Positions 19,701 to 27,556 of a stretch of DNA of 64,000 nt are shown here, in pieces (the first letter of the stretch is position 1; each line of letters starts with the position of its first letter). The notes below the pieces were generated by a model. That model worked only from the letters and a program-made list of their open reading frames with translations. It was not told the DNA's origin and did no database searches. The position numbers and the translations under genes are program-made. This DNA is from Ruegeria sp. EL01. GTDB lineage: Bacteria; Pseudomonadota; Alphaproteobacteria; Rhodobacterales; Rhodobacteraceae. The DNA lies in contig NZ_OMPS01000048.1 of the NCBI RefSeq assembly GCF_900313035.1, forward strand, positions 62,001-126,000, written 5' to 3'.

Positions 19701-22022
19701 GATGATACCAACCCGATCACCCATGTTGTTTTCTTCTGGCCACTCATGCTTGAGGATGCTGAAACCTGCGTCGGCACAATGCAAAACGCGGCCATCGAAC
19801 TTGCCAAAACCAATGGGATGGCAAAGCTTCGGATGTTTTCGCTGACAGCTCAGGCACAATCAGCCCGATCAGATGGAACATGTTCTGTTGCAGCGTCAGC
19901 CACACTGGCCATGGCGAAGACCCTTGGCCAGGAAATTCCGTCACTTAGGGTCACGACTGTAGATGTCGCCAAAGACGATCAAACCGCGACCTCTGCGGAC
20001 CGTCTTGCAGGCCGGTTGATGGACGAGCTACAGGCCTCTGAATTCTCACCCAGCGTTGCTTACATTGATGGCAAACGTCACAGACTGAGCTACACTGCAA
20101 AACCGTTGGAGCCCGTCGATCCTTCGCCGCTTTTCAAAACAAATGGCGTCTATGTGATTACTGGCGGTCTCGGCAATATCGGATTGACGATCGCACGGAT
20201 GCTGGCCGAAAAATATCAGGCAAAGCTGGTTCTGATTTCTCGTAACGGAGCACTGCCAAAAGCCAATTGGAAGGAGATGGCCACTGGTCCGGACGAATTT
20301 GACAAGACTGCGATCCTTGCACGAAGGTTGCTGGAGTTGGATCGCAAGGGTCACGTAGAGGTGTTGAAGGCAGACACGACGGATCAACACTCACTCGACC
20401 AAGCCTTGTCCAAAACCAAGGAGATTTTTGGCGAAATCGACGGCGTTTTCCATATGGCGGGAAACGTGAAAGATGGGTTTGGAAAACTACAAGAGCTGAC
20501 CCCTGCAGATCTGGCACGTCAACTTGATCCCAAGATCGGTGGCGCTCGGACTCTGGCCAAAGCCCTGCAGAGCCATGCGCCGGATTTCGTTATTCTCGGC
20601 TCGTCGCTTTCTTCGGTTCTTGGCGGATTAAATCTGGGGTATTACGCTGCCGCCAATCAAATGCTCGACAGCTTTGCCGCGTCCCGGCCCACGGACGCAA
20701 GGTGGATCTCGGTCAACTGGGATCAATGGGCGTTTGCGAATCAGGCTCATGGAGAAGATGCCATTTCACCCGAGGATGGGGCCGAGGCGCTTTTGCGGCT
20801 GGCAGCGATTGATGCCAACCAGATCGTTATCTCGACAAAGCCGCTAAAGGCGAGGCTCGCCGAGTGGGTCGAGTTCACCGCCGTGCCAGGCACGACAGAA
20901 GCTTCGGCAGGTGGCCACAACCGTCCGAACCTGACCAATCCCTTTGAGGCGCCAAAGACCGACATGGAAACCATCCTCGCCGGGATATGGGAAGACCTTC
21001 TTGGGCTAAGCCCAGTTGGTATCCATGATAAATTCTTTGAATTGGGCGGTCATTCCCTGCTTGCCATTGAGATGACGATGCGGATCGAAGAGCGGTTTGG
21101 CTACACGCCAGAGGTCGGTCAGATTTTTGATGCGCCAACGATTGCAGGGCTGGCGCCGCTGATCGAGAAAAACATAGGGAAAGAACAGGAAACGTCTGAA
21201 CGGATCAAGGTCGACCCTATACCTGTGGCGCACGATCCGGACCTGAAACTGGAGGGCGCCAAGAAGAGCTTTCAGGACATGTATGATGGAGTAACCAAAC
21301 AGCTTGATGGGTCCGCTTTCGGTGCCTTCGCGCATTTCCTGAATTACGGCTATGCGCCGAACGGCGCCCCCGTGGCGTCGAAAGCAGAGCTCAGCGACAA
21401 GATGATGAACCGGAACTCGGTCAAACTGGCGCTGGAAGTGATCGGAACTTACCCTGTTGATGGCAAAACCCTGTTGGACGTGGGGTGCGGACGGGGTGGA
21501 ACAGCCAGAACCTTGGCAGAGTTCTTCGAACCCGCCGCAGTCACCGGCATGGACCTCTCGGGCGCGGCTGTCGAGTTTTGCCGAAAAACACACACAGACC
21601 CCCGGTTGACATTTCTTCAGGGCGACGCCGAGGACTTGCCGTTCAAGGATGCGCAGTTTGACGTTGTCACGAACATAGAAAGCTCTCACACCTATCCTGC
21701 GATCCAGCGCTTCTATGCATCGGTGATGCGGGTTCTGAAACCGGGCGGTGCGTTTCTGTACACCGACCTTTTGCCGATCGGTAAACTGCATCAGTGTCTC
21801 GAACTTCTAAAAGATCTGGGCTTTGTGATTGAAGATGAACGAGACATCACACCCAATGTGTTACTGTCATGCGACGAAATCGCTGCTGCGCGCCTGGGTG
21901 CTTTTGGTGGCGATCAGGATATGAGCAACTTTTTGGCCGCGCCAGGGTCAGCTGTCTATGAAACGATGAAATCGGGCGAATGGAGTTACCGTATCTGGCG
22001 GTTGATGCGGCCAATCAAATGA
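16731..22022 (+). CDS. Type I polyketide synthase, KS-AT-KR-ACP-MT
   Basis: This 1763-residue single-module synthase has all main active residues. Ketosynthase (about 13-430): Cys184 in TSCSTSL, His320 in EAHGTAT, His360 in NLGHL. Acyltransferase (about 535-830): Ser634 in GHSIGE and HAFH at 730-733, which indicates malonyl-CoA. A linker ends LPSYPFERDSYWV. Ketoreductase (about 1130-1330): cofactor loop TGGLGNIG at 1144-1151, Tyr1305 and Asn1309 in YAAAN. Carrier protein: Ser1442 in GGHSLLA. C-terminal SAM methyltransferase: LLDVGCGRGG from about 1581, followed by GDAEDLPFKDAQFDVV. No dehydratase, enoylreductase or thioesterase domain is visible; the upstream type II thioesterase may help release. 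A methylated beta-hydroxyacyl product, or methylation of the released acid, is inferred. The 3' end overlaps the convergent gene by eight bases. Confidence 0.93.
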   Translation: MNTQRTSIAPDEHSIAIIGMQGRFPGAATVDELWKNLMAGREAVTTLTAEQMEGASVPKDIHELPNYVNKATLLEDVDKFDAEFFGFSPRDAELTDPQHRLFLECAWHSLEDAGYVPNRYKGDIGVFGGCELSGYLYLINRNLDRLGFLDGMQLMITNDKDYMATQVAYKLNLTGPAITVQTSCSTSLVATCLACQSLLEESCDIALAGGVTVKVPQRRGYLFAAGGILSPDGQCRPFDAAAQGTIVGSGVGLVVLKRLDKAIRDGDRIRAVIRGFGHNNDGANKVSYAAPSAEGQARAIETAFEMAGIAPRSVGYIEAHGTATMLGDPIEVSALSRVFRKSTDDTQFCSIGSVKANLGHLSCAAGVTGLIKAALVTETGEVPPNPHFNVPAPGIDFPTSPFFVNRDATQIQANDGPRRAGVSSFGVGGTNAHVLLEEPPKQVNSGPGRKRQLLVMSARSEAALNRVALAQARQIMTATSSELADIAYTAKTGRARFSHRRYVRVDADNPAGSALALLSYNAKKVRTFQSNGEDRPVVFMFSGQGSQYPDMGRGLFQAEPVFRRAFDRCCRAFRAETELDLKPIVFPTKNDRKCAADKLKQTQFTQPALFAVEYAMAQLWMSWGVRPRAMIGHSIGEYVAATLAGVMTLKDAVKLVARRGALMASCKPGAMLAIPKDEGSVRPLLPDDIAVAAVNAPGMTVVAGPTPAIKRLAKRLENKKITATLLRTSHAFHSAMMDPILDAFIDVFEDVRLRAPTIDIYSNLTGSVLTATAATDPAYWAMHLRSTVRFADCVQCGLELQDAIFLEVGPGRALTNLAGLQLAGSDSVALSAMDSKAGPSDEADLATDALGQLWAQGADIDWHTYYRGETRRKVALPSYPFERDSYWVGGGEDPSMQAAATRKSMVGWAYLPDWVEAPTTGAHRLSKDARILIFSDKSSAAISLQNALAAQGVTAIKATAGKRFMQRKDGSFIVDPDEPEHMARLTERLRDDTNPITHVVFFWPLMLEDAETCVGTMQNAAIELAKTNGMAKLRMFSLTAQAQSARSDGTCSVAASATLAMAKTLGQEIPSLRVTTVDVAKDDQTATSADRLAGRLMDELQASEFSPSVAYIDGKRHRLSYTAKPLEPVDPSPLFKTNGVYVITGGLGNIGLTIARMLAEKYQAKLVLISRNGALPKANWKEMATGPDEFDKTAILARRLLELDRKGHVEVLKADTTDQHSLDQALSKTKEIFGEIDGVFHMAGNVKDGFGKLQELTPADLARQLDPKIGGARTLAKALQSHAPDFVILGSSLSSVLGGLNLGYYAAANQMLDSFAASRPTDARWISVNWDQWAFANQAHGEDAISPEDGAEALLRLAAIDANQIVISTKPLKARLAEWVEFTAVPGTTEASAGGHNRPNLTNPFEAPKTDMETILAGIWEDLLGLSPVGIHDKFFELGGHSLLAIEMTMRIEERFGYTPEVGQIFDAPTIAGLAPLIEKNIGKEQETSERIKVDPIPVAHDPDLKLEGAKKSFQDMYDGVTKQLDGSAFGAFAHFLNYGYAPNGAPVASKAELSDKMMNRNSVKLALEVIGTYPVDGKTLLDVGCGRGGTARTLAEFFEPAAVTGMDLSGAAVEFCRKTHTDPRLTFLQGDAEDLPFKDAQFDVVTNIESSHTYPAIQRFYASVMRVLKPGGAFLYTDLLPIGKLHQCLELLKDLGFVIEDERDITPNVLLSCDEIAAARLGAFGGDQDMSNFLAAPGSAVYETMKSGEWSYRIWRLMRPIK

Positions 22023-22824
22023 CGTCTATTTGGCAAGAAATCAATTTGTTGCGCGCCTGCCCTAATCCAACAATCACAAGAGCCGTCGAATAGCACACCC
22101 CCTCACGGTAGAGGTCGGCATCAAGCGGTATCATCACCTTTACCGTTTGCTTTTGACCGGGCGCGAGATTGATAAGCTCTGGCACGACATCGATCATCGC
22201 GCCTTCTAGGGCCGTACCAGAGTCATCCAGAACCGGCGTGGTCGAGACGCGGGGGCTGACGCTGGTTGCCGTGCTGTTTTCGACATCAAAGCTCGCAGAA
22301 AGGGTCGTGCCCGCCGCACCAGACAGCGAAATTGATGCCGCCTGAGATTCAGGTGCCGGGTCGGCCAGATACCCGTTCATTCCGCGCGTATTCAGGAAGT
22401 GGAACAATTCATCAGTGTATCGCTTGGACAGAACCTGAGCCGATGCCGCATATCGAATGGCAAGCTGAAGTCCCTCTTGCGCAATCTCGGCCCCGCGTGT
22501 TTCGGTAAATTCTTTGTAAAGGTCTGCTAGTTCAGGCGCATACCCTTGTTCCGATAGCTTCTGATACTGTGTCCCTGCATCAGTGTATTGCTGCGTGAAC
22601 GCCGCATAGATTGATTGCAGCTGACGGTAGCTTTCCTCCATGGCGGCCTGTAGGTCGACCTGCCCACCTGTTCCAGGGCCGACTGCCTCCGGGGCCGAAT
22701 TGCCATTCCTAACTCCAGATGTTTGCTGAGGTGCCTCAGCCGGCGCAGGTTTAGGTTTAGGCGCGCTCCGCTTTGCCTTCCTCGTTGGTTTTTTTGCTGG
22801 TTGTTTCCTGGTGGTTTTGGCCAT
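22015..22824 (-). CDS. Unknown protein: basic tail, helical region, beta-sandwich-like domain
   Basis: This 269-residue protein begins with about 50 residues rich in Lys, Ala and Pro, probably disordered. Residues 60-145 are predicted helical by composition and include EESYRQLQSIYAAFTQQY, which resembles YTQLQAYYS in the Cys-rich protein at 13644-14357. Residues about 163-269 look like a beta-sandwich (TLSASFDVENSTATSV; INLAPGQKQTVKVMIPL; GVCYSTALVIVGLG). The gene begins 36 bases after the radical SAM gene on the same strand, so the two are probably one operon. I recognise no family. Shared motifs across the polyketide synthase suggest that the left and right small-protein genes belong to one system. 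Confidence 0.7.
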   Translation of the reverse strand: MAKTTRKQPAKKPTRKAKRSAPKPKPAPAEAPQQTSGVRNGNSAPEAVGPGTGGQVDLQAAMEESYRQLQSIYAAFTQQYTDAGTQYQKLSEQGYAPELADLYKEFTETRGAEIAQEGLQLAIRYAASAQVLSKRYTDELFHFLNTRGMNGYLADPAPESQAASISLSGAAGTTLSASFDVENSTATSVSPRVSTTPVLDDSGTALEGAMIDVVPELINLAPGQKQTVKVMIPLDADLYREGVCYSTALVIVGLGQARNKLISCQIDVI

Positions 22825-22860
22825 TTCAGCCCCTATCGTAGCCGTATTGACCCGCCCAAC

Positions 22861-23982
22861 TTACACCAAAGCAGTAGTTTGCGCCAATTTGCCCTCGCTC
22901 TCGCGCTGAATTGCGGCCTGATACCATGTGCCCAAAAGCGCGACATAGCCCGCCAAATTGGTGGAGGTCAGCGTTGCCGCGGTACCCGTCGGACCGCCAA
23001 GCCCACGTGCAACTGCAAGCTTGCCATAAAGCTCAATCACCCTCTGGATCAATGTTGGCGCGGCATAGGCAAGCGACAGGTGCTCCGGCTCCCAGACCGT
23101 ATTGAAATACAGGACCGCGCCAAGTTCATCGGCAAAATCCAAAAGATCGGTCAGCTCCTGCCAATTGACGGTCATGATGCAGGCCGATATCCCGATTGGC
23201 CGGTTGTTTTGATGCGAATAGTCGGCAAGCCAGCGCGCGTTCGCCATCACAGTGTCAAAGTCGGCATTGCGACGGATCGAGCAATAGGTGTCGCGTTGAA
23301 CACTGTCGAGCGAGATGCCGATATGCACGTTGCCCCGCTTCAATACTGACAAGGCTTGATCTGGAAGGATCGAAGCATTGGTCTGGATCGTGATTTCGCA
23401 ATCCGGATTCAGGGCGATGAGCCGTTCCCAGATCCGGTAGTACAGCCGCATGACGAAAGGTTCGCCGCCATAAAAAGTCGTGCCCTCAAGGTGGGGGATG
23501 AACTCTTCCAGTTCGTCGACAAAGGGCTGGCCATACGCCTGCGGCATTGCAGCGCGCCTTTCGCGAAACCGACGAATCCGCGAAGACAGCTCTCCGTTGC
23601 ACATGATGCATTCCAGATTGCAGGCATTGTGCAACTCGAAAGACAGCGCTGTTGGATGATCCAGGTTAGGCGACCAACGGTCAAAATGTTGTGCGACGAC
23701 GGCACCAAAATTTCCAGTTTCGATTTGCGACCCGCATCCGTTGCAAGCGCCGCCAAGATCGTCCGCTGCGATGCGTTTGCACAGGGCTTGACGCGCGCGT
23801 CCCTGCCAAATCTCACGAATTGATTTGTTAGGGTAGCGCCCTAAGGGTTCGCGGTTGTAACAGCAACTTGAAACATTGCCGTCAGTGCCGAAATAAAGGC
23901 TTGTTGACGGGCTGTAACACAGTAGCGGTCGAGGTCCCGAACGGCGCTGCTGGTTATAAAGATAGTTCTGGATCGGGTTCAC
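22861..23982 (-). CDS. Radical SAM enzyme with N-terminal SPASM-like cysteine region
   Basis: This 373-residue protein carries the radical SAM cluster motif CNLECIMC (Cys121, 125, 128), GGEPFVM as the SAM-binding glycine motif, and an ITIQTNASIL strand, all in the usual order. Ahead of the core lie six cysteines (22, 40, 41, 68, 80, 83) in a CSSCCYN-type and GACNGCGS arrangement, like a SPASM/twitch auxiliary-cluster region, but N-terminal here. I place the start at the GTG at 23982 because AGGGG lies seven bases upstream; the frame extends five codons further. SPASM-type enzymes commonly modify peptides or proteins, so a neighbouring small protein may be the substrate. That is inference. Confidence 0.85.
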   Translation of the reverse strand: MNPIQNYLYNQQRRSGPRPLLCYSPSTSLYFGTDGNVSSCCYNREPLGRYPNKSIREIWQGRARQALCKRIAADDLGGACNGCGSQIETGNFGAVVAQHFDRWSPNLDHPTALSFELHNACNLECIMCNGELSSRIRRFRERRAAMPQAYGQPFVDELEEFIPHLEGTTFYGGEPFVMRLYYRIWERLIALNPDCEITIQTNASILPDQALSVLKRGNVHIGISLDSVQRDTYCSIRRNADFDTVMANARWLADYSHQNNRPIGISACIMTVNWQELTDLLDFADELGAVLYFNTVWEPEHLSLAYAAPTLIQRVIELYGKLAVARGLGGPTGTAATLTSTNLAGYVALLGTWYQAAIQRESEGKLAQTTALV

Positions 23983-24131
23983 AACGGTGCCCCTCAAAAC
24001 TCTTTCTCAGTTTTACCTTATCACAACTCTTGGGTAGCGGGTTTGAAATCAGTGACTATCCTTGGCAACAACGTTTCTGCTTGGGCGTCATGCTCAACCG
24101 CCTATCGATAACCAGAGACAAAAAGGTCCAA

Positions 24132-25556
24132 CTACCAGCTTGCTGAAATATACTGTGTTTCCATGAATTCCAGCATGCCTTCATGCCCGCCCTCACGGCC
24201 CAGGCCAGACTGTTTTGTGCCGCCGAAAGGTGCTGCCGGATCACTAACCAGCCCACGGTTCAGACCGACCATGCCATAGTCCAGACGCTCACAAACCTGC
24301 ATTGCGCGTTTCATATCTGAACTGAACACATAGGCGACCAGACCGTATTCCGTATCATTTGCGCGGGCGATCACCTCGTCCTGATCACGAAAAACCTGAA
24401 GCGCGGCAACCGGGCCGAAGATTTCGTCCCTCACGCAATCTGCCGTGCCGGTCACGTTCGACAGAACGGTAGGCGGATAGAAGAAACCCTTGCCGCTGGG
24501 TGTTTCTCCTCCGCATTCGATCGTTGCTCCTTTGGCCACCGCATCCGCCACAAATGCCACTACCTTGTCGCGGGTGTCAGCGTTGACCAAAGGCCCCACG
24601 TCGACCGTGGGATCGGTGCCATCACCCAGCTTTAGCGCGGACATCTTCTCGGTTAATCGTCTGGTGAATTCCGCTGCTACGCTTTCGTGCACATAGATGC
24701 GGTTGGCGGCCGTGCAGGCTTCGCCAAGGTTTCGCATCTTGGCCAGCATTGTTCCTTCAATCGCTGTGTCCATGTCGGCATCCTCAAATATGATGCAGGG
24801 GGCATTACCGCCCAATTCCATTGCGGGCTTCAACACCTGATCAGCCGCAGTGTGCAACAGTTTACGCCCCACCGCCGTGGACCCCGTGAAACTGACAACG
24901 CGGACACGGGGGTCATGCAGCATGTGATCAACCAACGCGCCCGAGCGCTTGGACGGCAGAACGTTGACCAACCCTGGTGGTACCCCTGCCTCTTCCAGCA
25001 ACGGCATCAGGGCGAGCATGGTCAGGGGCGTTTCAGAGGCGGGTTTGATGATGACACCGCAACCAGCTGCAAGCGCTGGCGCGATTTTGCGGGTACCCAT
25101 GGCTGCCGGGTAGTTCCACGGAGTGACCAGCACGGCAAGACCAGCAGGCTTGTGCTGCACAATAATCCGGGCCCCGGACGCGGGTGCATGGGTAATCAAC
25201 CCATCGGCGCGCACAGCTTCTTCGGCAAACCAGCGAAAAAATTCGGCGGCATAGCCAGCTTCGCCCATCGCGTCGGCGCGGGCTTTGCCGTTTTCAAGTG
25301 TGATCAGGTGGGCAAATTCTTCCAGCCGGGCTGTCATCAATTCCCAGGCGGTGCGCAAGATTTCCGAACGCGCGCGCGGCGTGCGTACAGCCCATTCCTT
25401 CATCGCACGCTCGGCTGCATCAAGCGCGGCGTCGGCATCGGCGATATCGGCAGAGGCGACCGAGGCCAACACCTGTTCATCAGCAGGATTGTATACGTCG
25501 AAGCGTTCGGCACCCGGGCGCCATTGGCCGTTAATGTAAAGATCAGTGTAGTCCAT
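24132..25556 (-). CDS. NAD(P)-dependent aldehyde dehydrogenase, succinate-semialdehyde dehydrogenase-like
   Basis: This 474-residue enzyme is a full-length aldehyde dehydrogenase. The cofactor region reads VTPWNYP and FTGSTAVG, the general base lies in MELGGNAPCIIF, and the catalytic cysteine in GEACTAANRIYV. The C-terminus has EIFGPVAALQVF and PFGGTKQSGLGREGG. The SSADH/GabD-like branch is suggested by overall motifs, but the real aldehyde depends on the pathway. It is the last gene of the long minus-strand arm that starts at the regulator at 32649, 14 bases after the E2-like gene. In this context it probably oxidises an aldehyde made by the SDR or the 2-oxoacid dehydrogenase route. Confidence 0.88.
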   Translation of the reverse strand: MDYTDLYINGQWRPGAERFDVYNPADEQVLASVASADIADADAALDAAERAMKEWAVRTPRARSEILRTAWELMTARLEEFAHLITLENGKARADAMGEAGYAAEFFRWFAEEAVRADGLITHAPASGARIIVQHKPAGLAVLVTPWNYPAAMGTRKIAPALAAGCGVIIKPASETPLTMLALMPLLEEAGVPPGLVNVLPSKRSGALVDHMLHDPRVRVVSFTGSTAVGRKLLHTAADQVLKPAMELGGNAPCIIFEDADMDTAIEGTMLAKMRNLGEACTAANRIYVHESVAAEFTRRLTEKMSALKLGDGTDPTVDVGPLVNADTRDKVVAFVADAVAKGATIECGGETPSGKGFFYPPTVLSNVTGTADCVRDEIFGPVAALQVFRDQDEVIARANDTEYGLVAYVFSSDMKRAMQVCERLDYGMVGLNRGLVSDPAAPFGGTKQSGLGREGGHEGMLEFMETQYISASW

Positions 25557-25570
25557 GCTGGGTCCTGTGG

Positions 25571-26560
25571 TCAGATCAGATGCGTCAATGGGTCTTCCAA
25601 CCGCTCGGCAAATCCAGTCAGAAATGTAAGCGCGGCATCGCCGGTGATTTGCTGAGGCGTGAAATCAAGCCTAAGGGTCAGTTCTTCCCCCCTGCCCGCC
25701 ACATTCAAAACCGCGCAATCCGATGGGCCGATGTTCAGGCTGGTGATCGGGCTGCCCGTCAGATCCTGCAGTCTTAGATCAGGCAAAACCCCGTCGGTTT
25801 CGGGCTGAACCGACAGGCGTGCGCGGTCGGGATTGGCAAACAGTTTGGAGGTCCCGCCAAGAGAGGTCAGTTCGACGATCACTTCGTCCCGACTATCGTG
25901 AGCCATGCGCCATGCAGCGGCTGCAAATGCGGCCCAGATGGCGCTGGCAGGGATGACGATGCCGCCATCTTCTTTCATCCAGCGCAGGAACTCATGTTGC
26001 GCAGCGGATGATATACAAGCGGCGATCTGGTGTTGTGCTTGACCGATCGGTCCCTCTTTGGCTGGCATCTGCGGTGCAAGGGACTTGAGCGCCTCCAGAT
26101 CTTTCACATGAAAGGGCTGAGGATGACCTGCCTCAACCAACAGCGCCAGGTCCAGCCCCTGCTCAAGCGCCAATCGCCGTGCTTTGGGTGAGGCCAAGAT
26201 ACGCCCATCTGCGCTTGGCTGGGACAAAACAGGCCGTTGTACCAGATGTTCGGGCTGCTCTTCCTCAGATGTTGCTGCGACCTCAAACAGAACGGCAGCC
26301 TGCGCAACCGGATTATCAGGTTTCGAAGTTGAGATAATCGCGATGGTTTGGCCCACCGGAACGTCCTGTCCGGCCTCGGCGGTAACGCTGGCCAGAAAAC
26401 CGGCTGCGGGTGCCTCGACTTCCATCGTGGACTTGTCCGTCTCCACTTCGAACAACACGTCCCCCTCGGCGACCGCCTCACCCGGCTGTTTAAGCCAGGC
26501 GACCAGACGTCCGGTATCCTGCGCCATGCCCAGCGCTGGCATGATCACCTCAAGCGGCAT
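25571..26560 (-). CDS. Lipoyl-bearing E2-like protein with degenerate catalytic domain
   Basis: This 329-residue protein starts with a lipoyl domain (residues 1-80; lipoyl lysine K43 in ETDKSTMEVEAP) and a peripheral-subunit-binding domain (about 121-155; ASPKARRLALEQGLDL). The rest (about 180-329) resembles a shortened dihydrolipoyl acyltransferase core. At the position of the conserved HRXXDG catalytic motif near the C-terminus it has TPQQITGD (301-308), so the catalytic histidine is absent. It overlaps the E1 beta gene by 11 bases. It may carry acyl groups on lipoate without classical acyl transfer to CoA, or be a structural subunit. No E3 gene is nearby, so the cell's general dihydrolipoamide dehydrogenase is presumably used. 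Confidence 0.8.
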   Translation of the reverse strand: MPLEVIMPALGMAQDTGRLVAWLKQPGEAVAEGDVLFEVETDKSTMEVEAPAAGFLASVTAEAGQDVPVGQTIAIISTSKPDNPVAQAAVLFEVAATSEEEQPEHLVQRPVLSQPSADGRILASPKARRLALEQGLDLALLVEAGHPQPFHVKDLEALKSLAPQMPAKEGPIGQAQHQIAACISSAAQHEFLRWMKEDGGIVIPASAIWAAFAAAAWRMAHDSRDEVIVELTSLGGTSKLFANPDRARLSVQPETDGVLPDLRLQDLTGSPITSLNIGPSDCAVLNVAGRGEELTLRLDFTPQQITGDAALTFLTGFAERLEDPLTHLI

Positions 26561-27545
26561 GAATCATCTCTCCTGCCACCAACAGGTGCGCGTTTCGGGC
26601 GACACCTTCCGGCGTGGGTACGGTCAGGTCCTCAAGCGCCGGGCTAAACGGTACGGGGACATCCATCGCCCCCATACGCAGCACAGGCGCATCAAGATGA
26701 TAGAACGCTTTTTCGTTGATGCGGCTGGCGATTTCCCCTGTGATGCCATAGCTTTGATGCCCCTCATCCACGACAATCACACGGCTGGTTTTTCTCGCAG
26801 ATGCCAGCAGCGTGTCTTCATCCAGCGGAACAATGGTGCGGGGATCAATCACCTCGGCCGATATGCCGTCCTGGGCCAAGATGTCAGCGGCCACCTCGCA
26901 GACCTGCACCATGGATGACGTCGCAATCAGCGTGATGTCCTGCCCCTCTCGCTTGATGTTGGCTTGCCCGAAGGGAATCAGAAATTCTTCCTCGGGCACC
27001 GGGGCTTTGTCGTTGTACATCAGCTTGTCTTCGATGATCACCACCGGGTTGTTGTCACGAACAGCTGTTTTCATCAGGCCCTTCGCCTCAAAGGCAGAGG
27101 ATGGCAATGCAACTTTCAGCCCGGGGATATGGGCGACCAGCGCGTGCAGCGATTGCGAATGCTGCGCGGCAGATCGGCGGGTTGCACCCAGATTGGTGCG
27201 CAGGACCAGTGGCACGTTCAGCTTACCACCCGACATGTAATAAGCTTTGGCCGCCTGATTGCAGAGCTGATCCATGATCAGATACATGAAATCGCCGAAC
27301 ATCAGATCGACAACCGGCCGCGTTCCGGTCAGCGCAGCCCCGACTGCGACCCCCATGAATCCGGGCTCAGAAATTGGTGTATCCACCACACGGGATGTAC
27401 CGAATTCTTCGACCAACCCGCTGAGCACTTTGAACGGCGTTCCAGCTTCTGCGACATCTTCACCAATAATGAATACCGTCTCGTCGCGACGCATTTCCTC
27501 AGCCAAAGCCTCATTCACGGCCTGAGAAAGGGTAATCTCTCGCAT
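26550..27545 (-). CDS. 2-oxoacid/acetoin-type dehydrogenase E1 beta subunit
   Basis: This 331-residue protein is the E1 beta subunit of a ThDP-dependent pyruvate/acetoin/branched-chain-type dehydrogenase. It has the standard start REITLSQAVNEALAEEM, the GEDVAEAGTPFKV block with the glutamate that activates ThDP, DTPISEPGFMGVAVGAA, and QHSQSLHALVAHIPGLKV. The C-terminal domain has VIDPRTIVPLDEDTL and VDEGHQSYG. Length is normal. It begins 11 bases after the E1 alpha gene and overlaps the E2-like gene, forming a tight E1-E1-E2 unit. The 2-oxoacid or acetoin-like substrate is unknown; the surrounding sugar-type importer suggests a product of carbohydrate breakdown. Confidence 0.9.
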   Translation of the reverse strand: MREITLSQAVNEALAEEMRRDETVFIIGEDVAEAGTPFKVLSGLVEEFGTSRVVDTPISEPGFMGVAVGAALTGTRPVVDLMFGDFMYLIMDQLCNQAAKAYYMSGGKLNVPLVLRTNLGATRRSAAQHSQSLHALVAHIPGLKVALPSSAFEAKGLMKTAVRDNNPVVIIEDKLMYNDKAPVPEEEFLIPFGQANIKREGQDITLIATSSMVQVCEVAADILAQDGISAEVIDPRTIVPLDEDTLLASARKTSRVIVVDEGHQSYGITGEIASRINEKAFYHLDAPVLRMGAMDVPVPFSPALEDLTVPTPEGVARNAHLLVAGEMIHAA

Positions 27546-27556
27546 TGTAAGTCTCC

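Noticed and set aside
21006..21791. 261-codon minus-strand open frame opposite the ACP-MT part of the PKS
   Set aside because: The plus strand there encodes conserved ACP and SAM-binding motifs; the antisense frame has none.
24687..25655. 322-codon plus-strand open frame opposite the aldehyde dehydrogenase
   Set aside because: The opposite strand encodes a complete aldehyde dehydrogenase with all motifs; GC-rich coding DNA commonly leaves antisense frames open.
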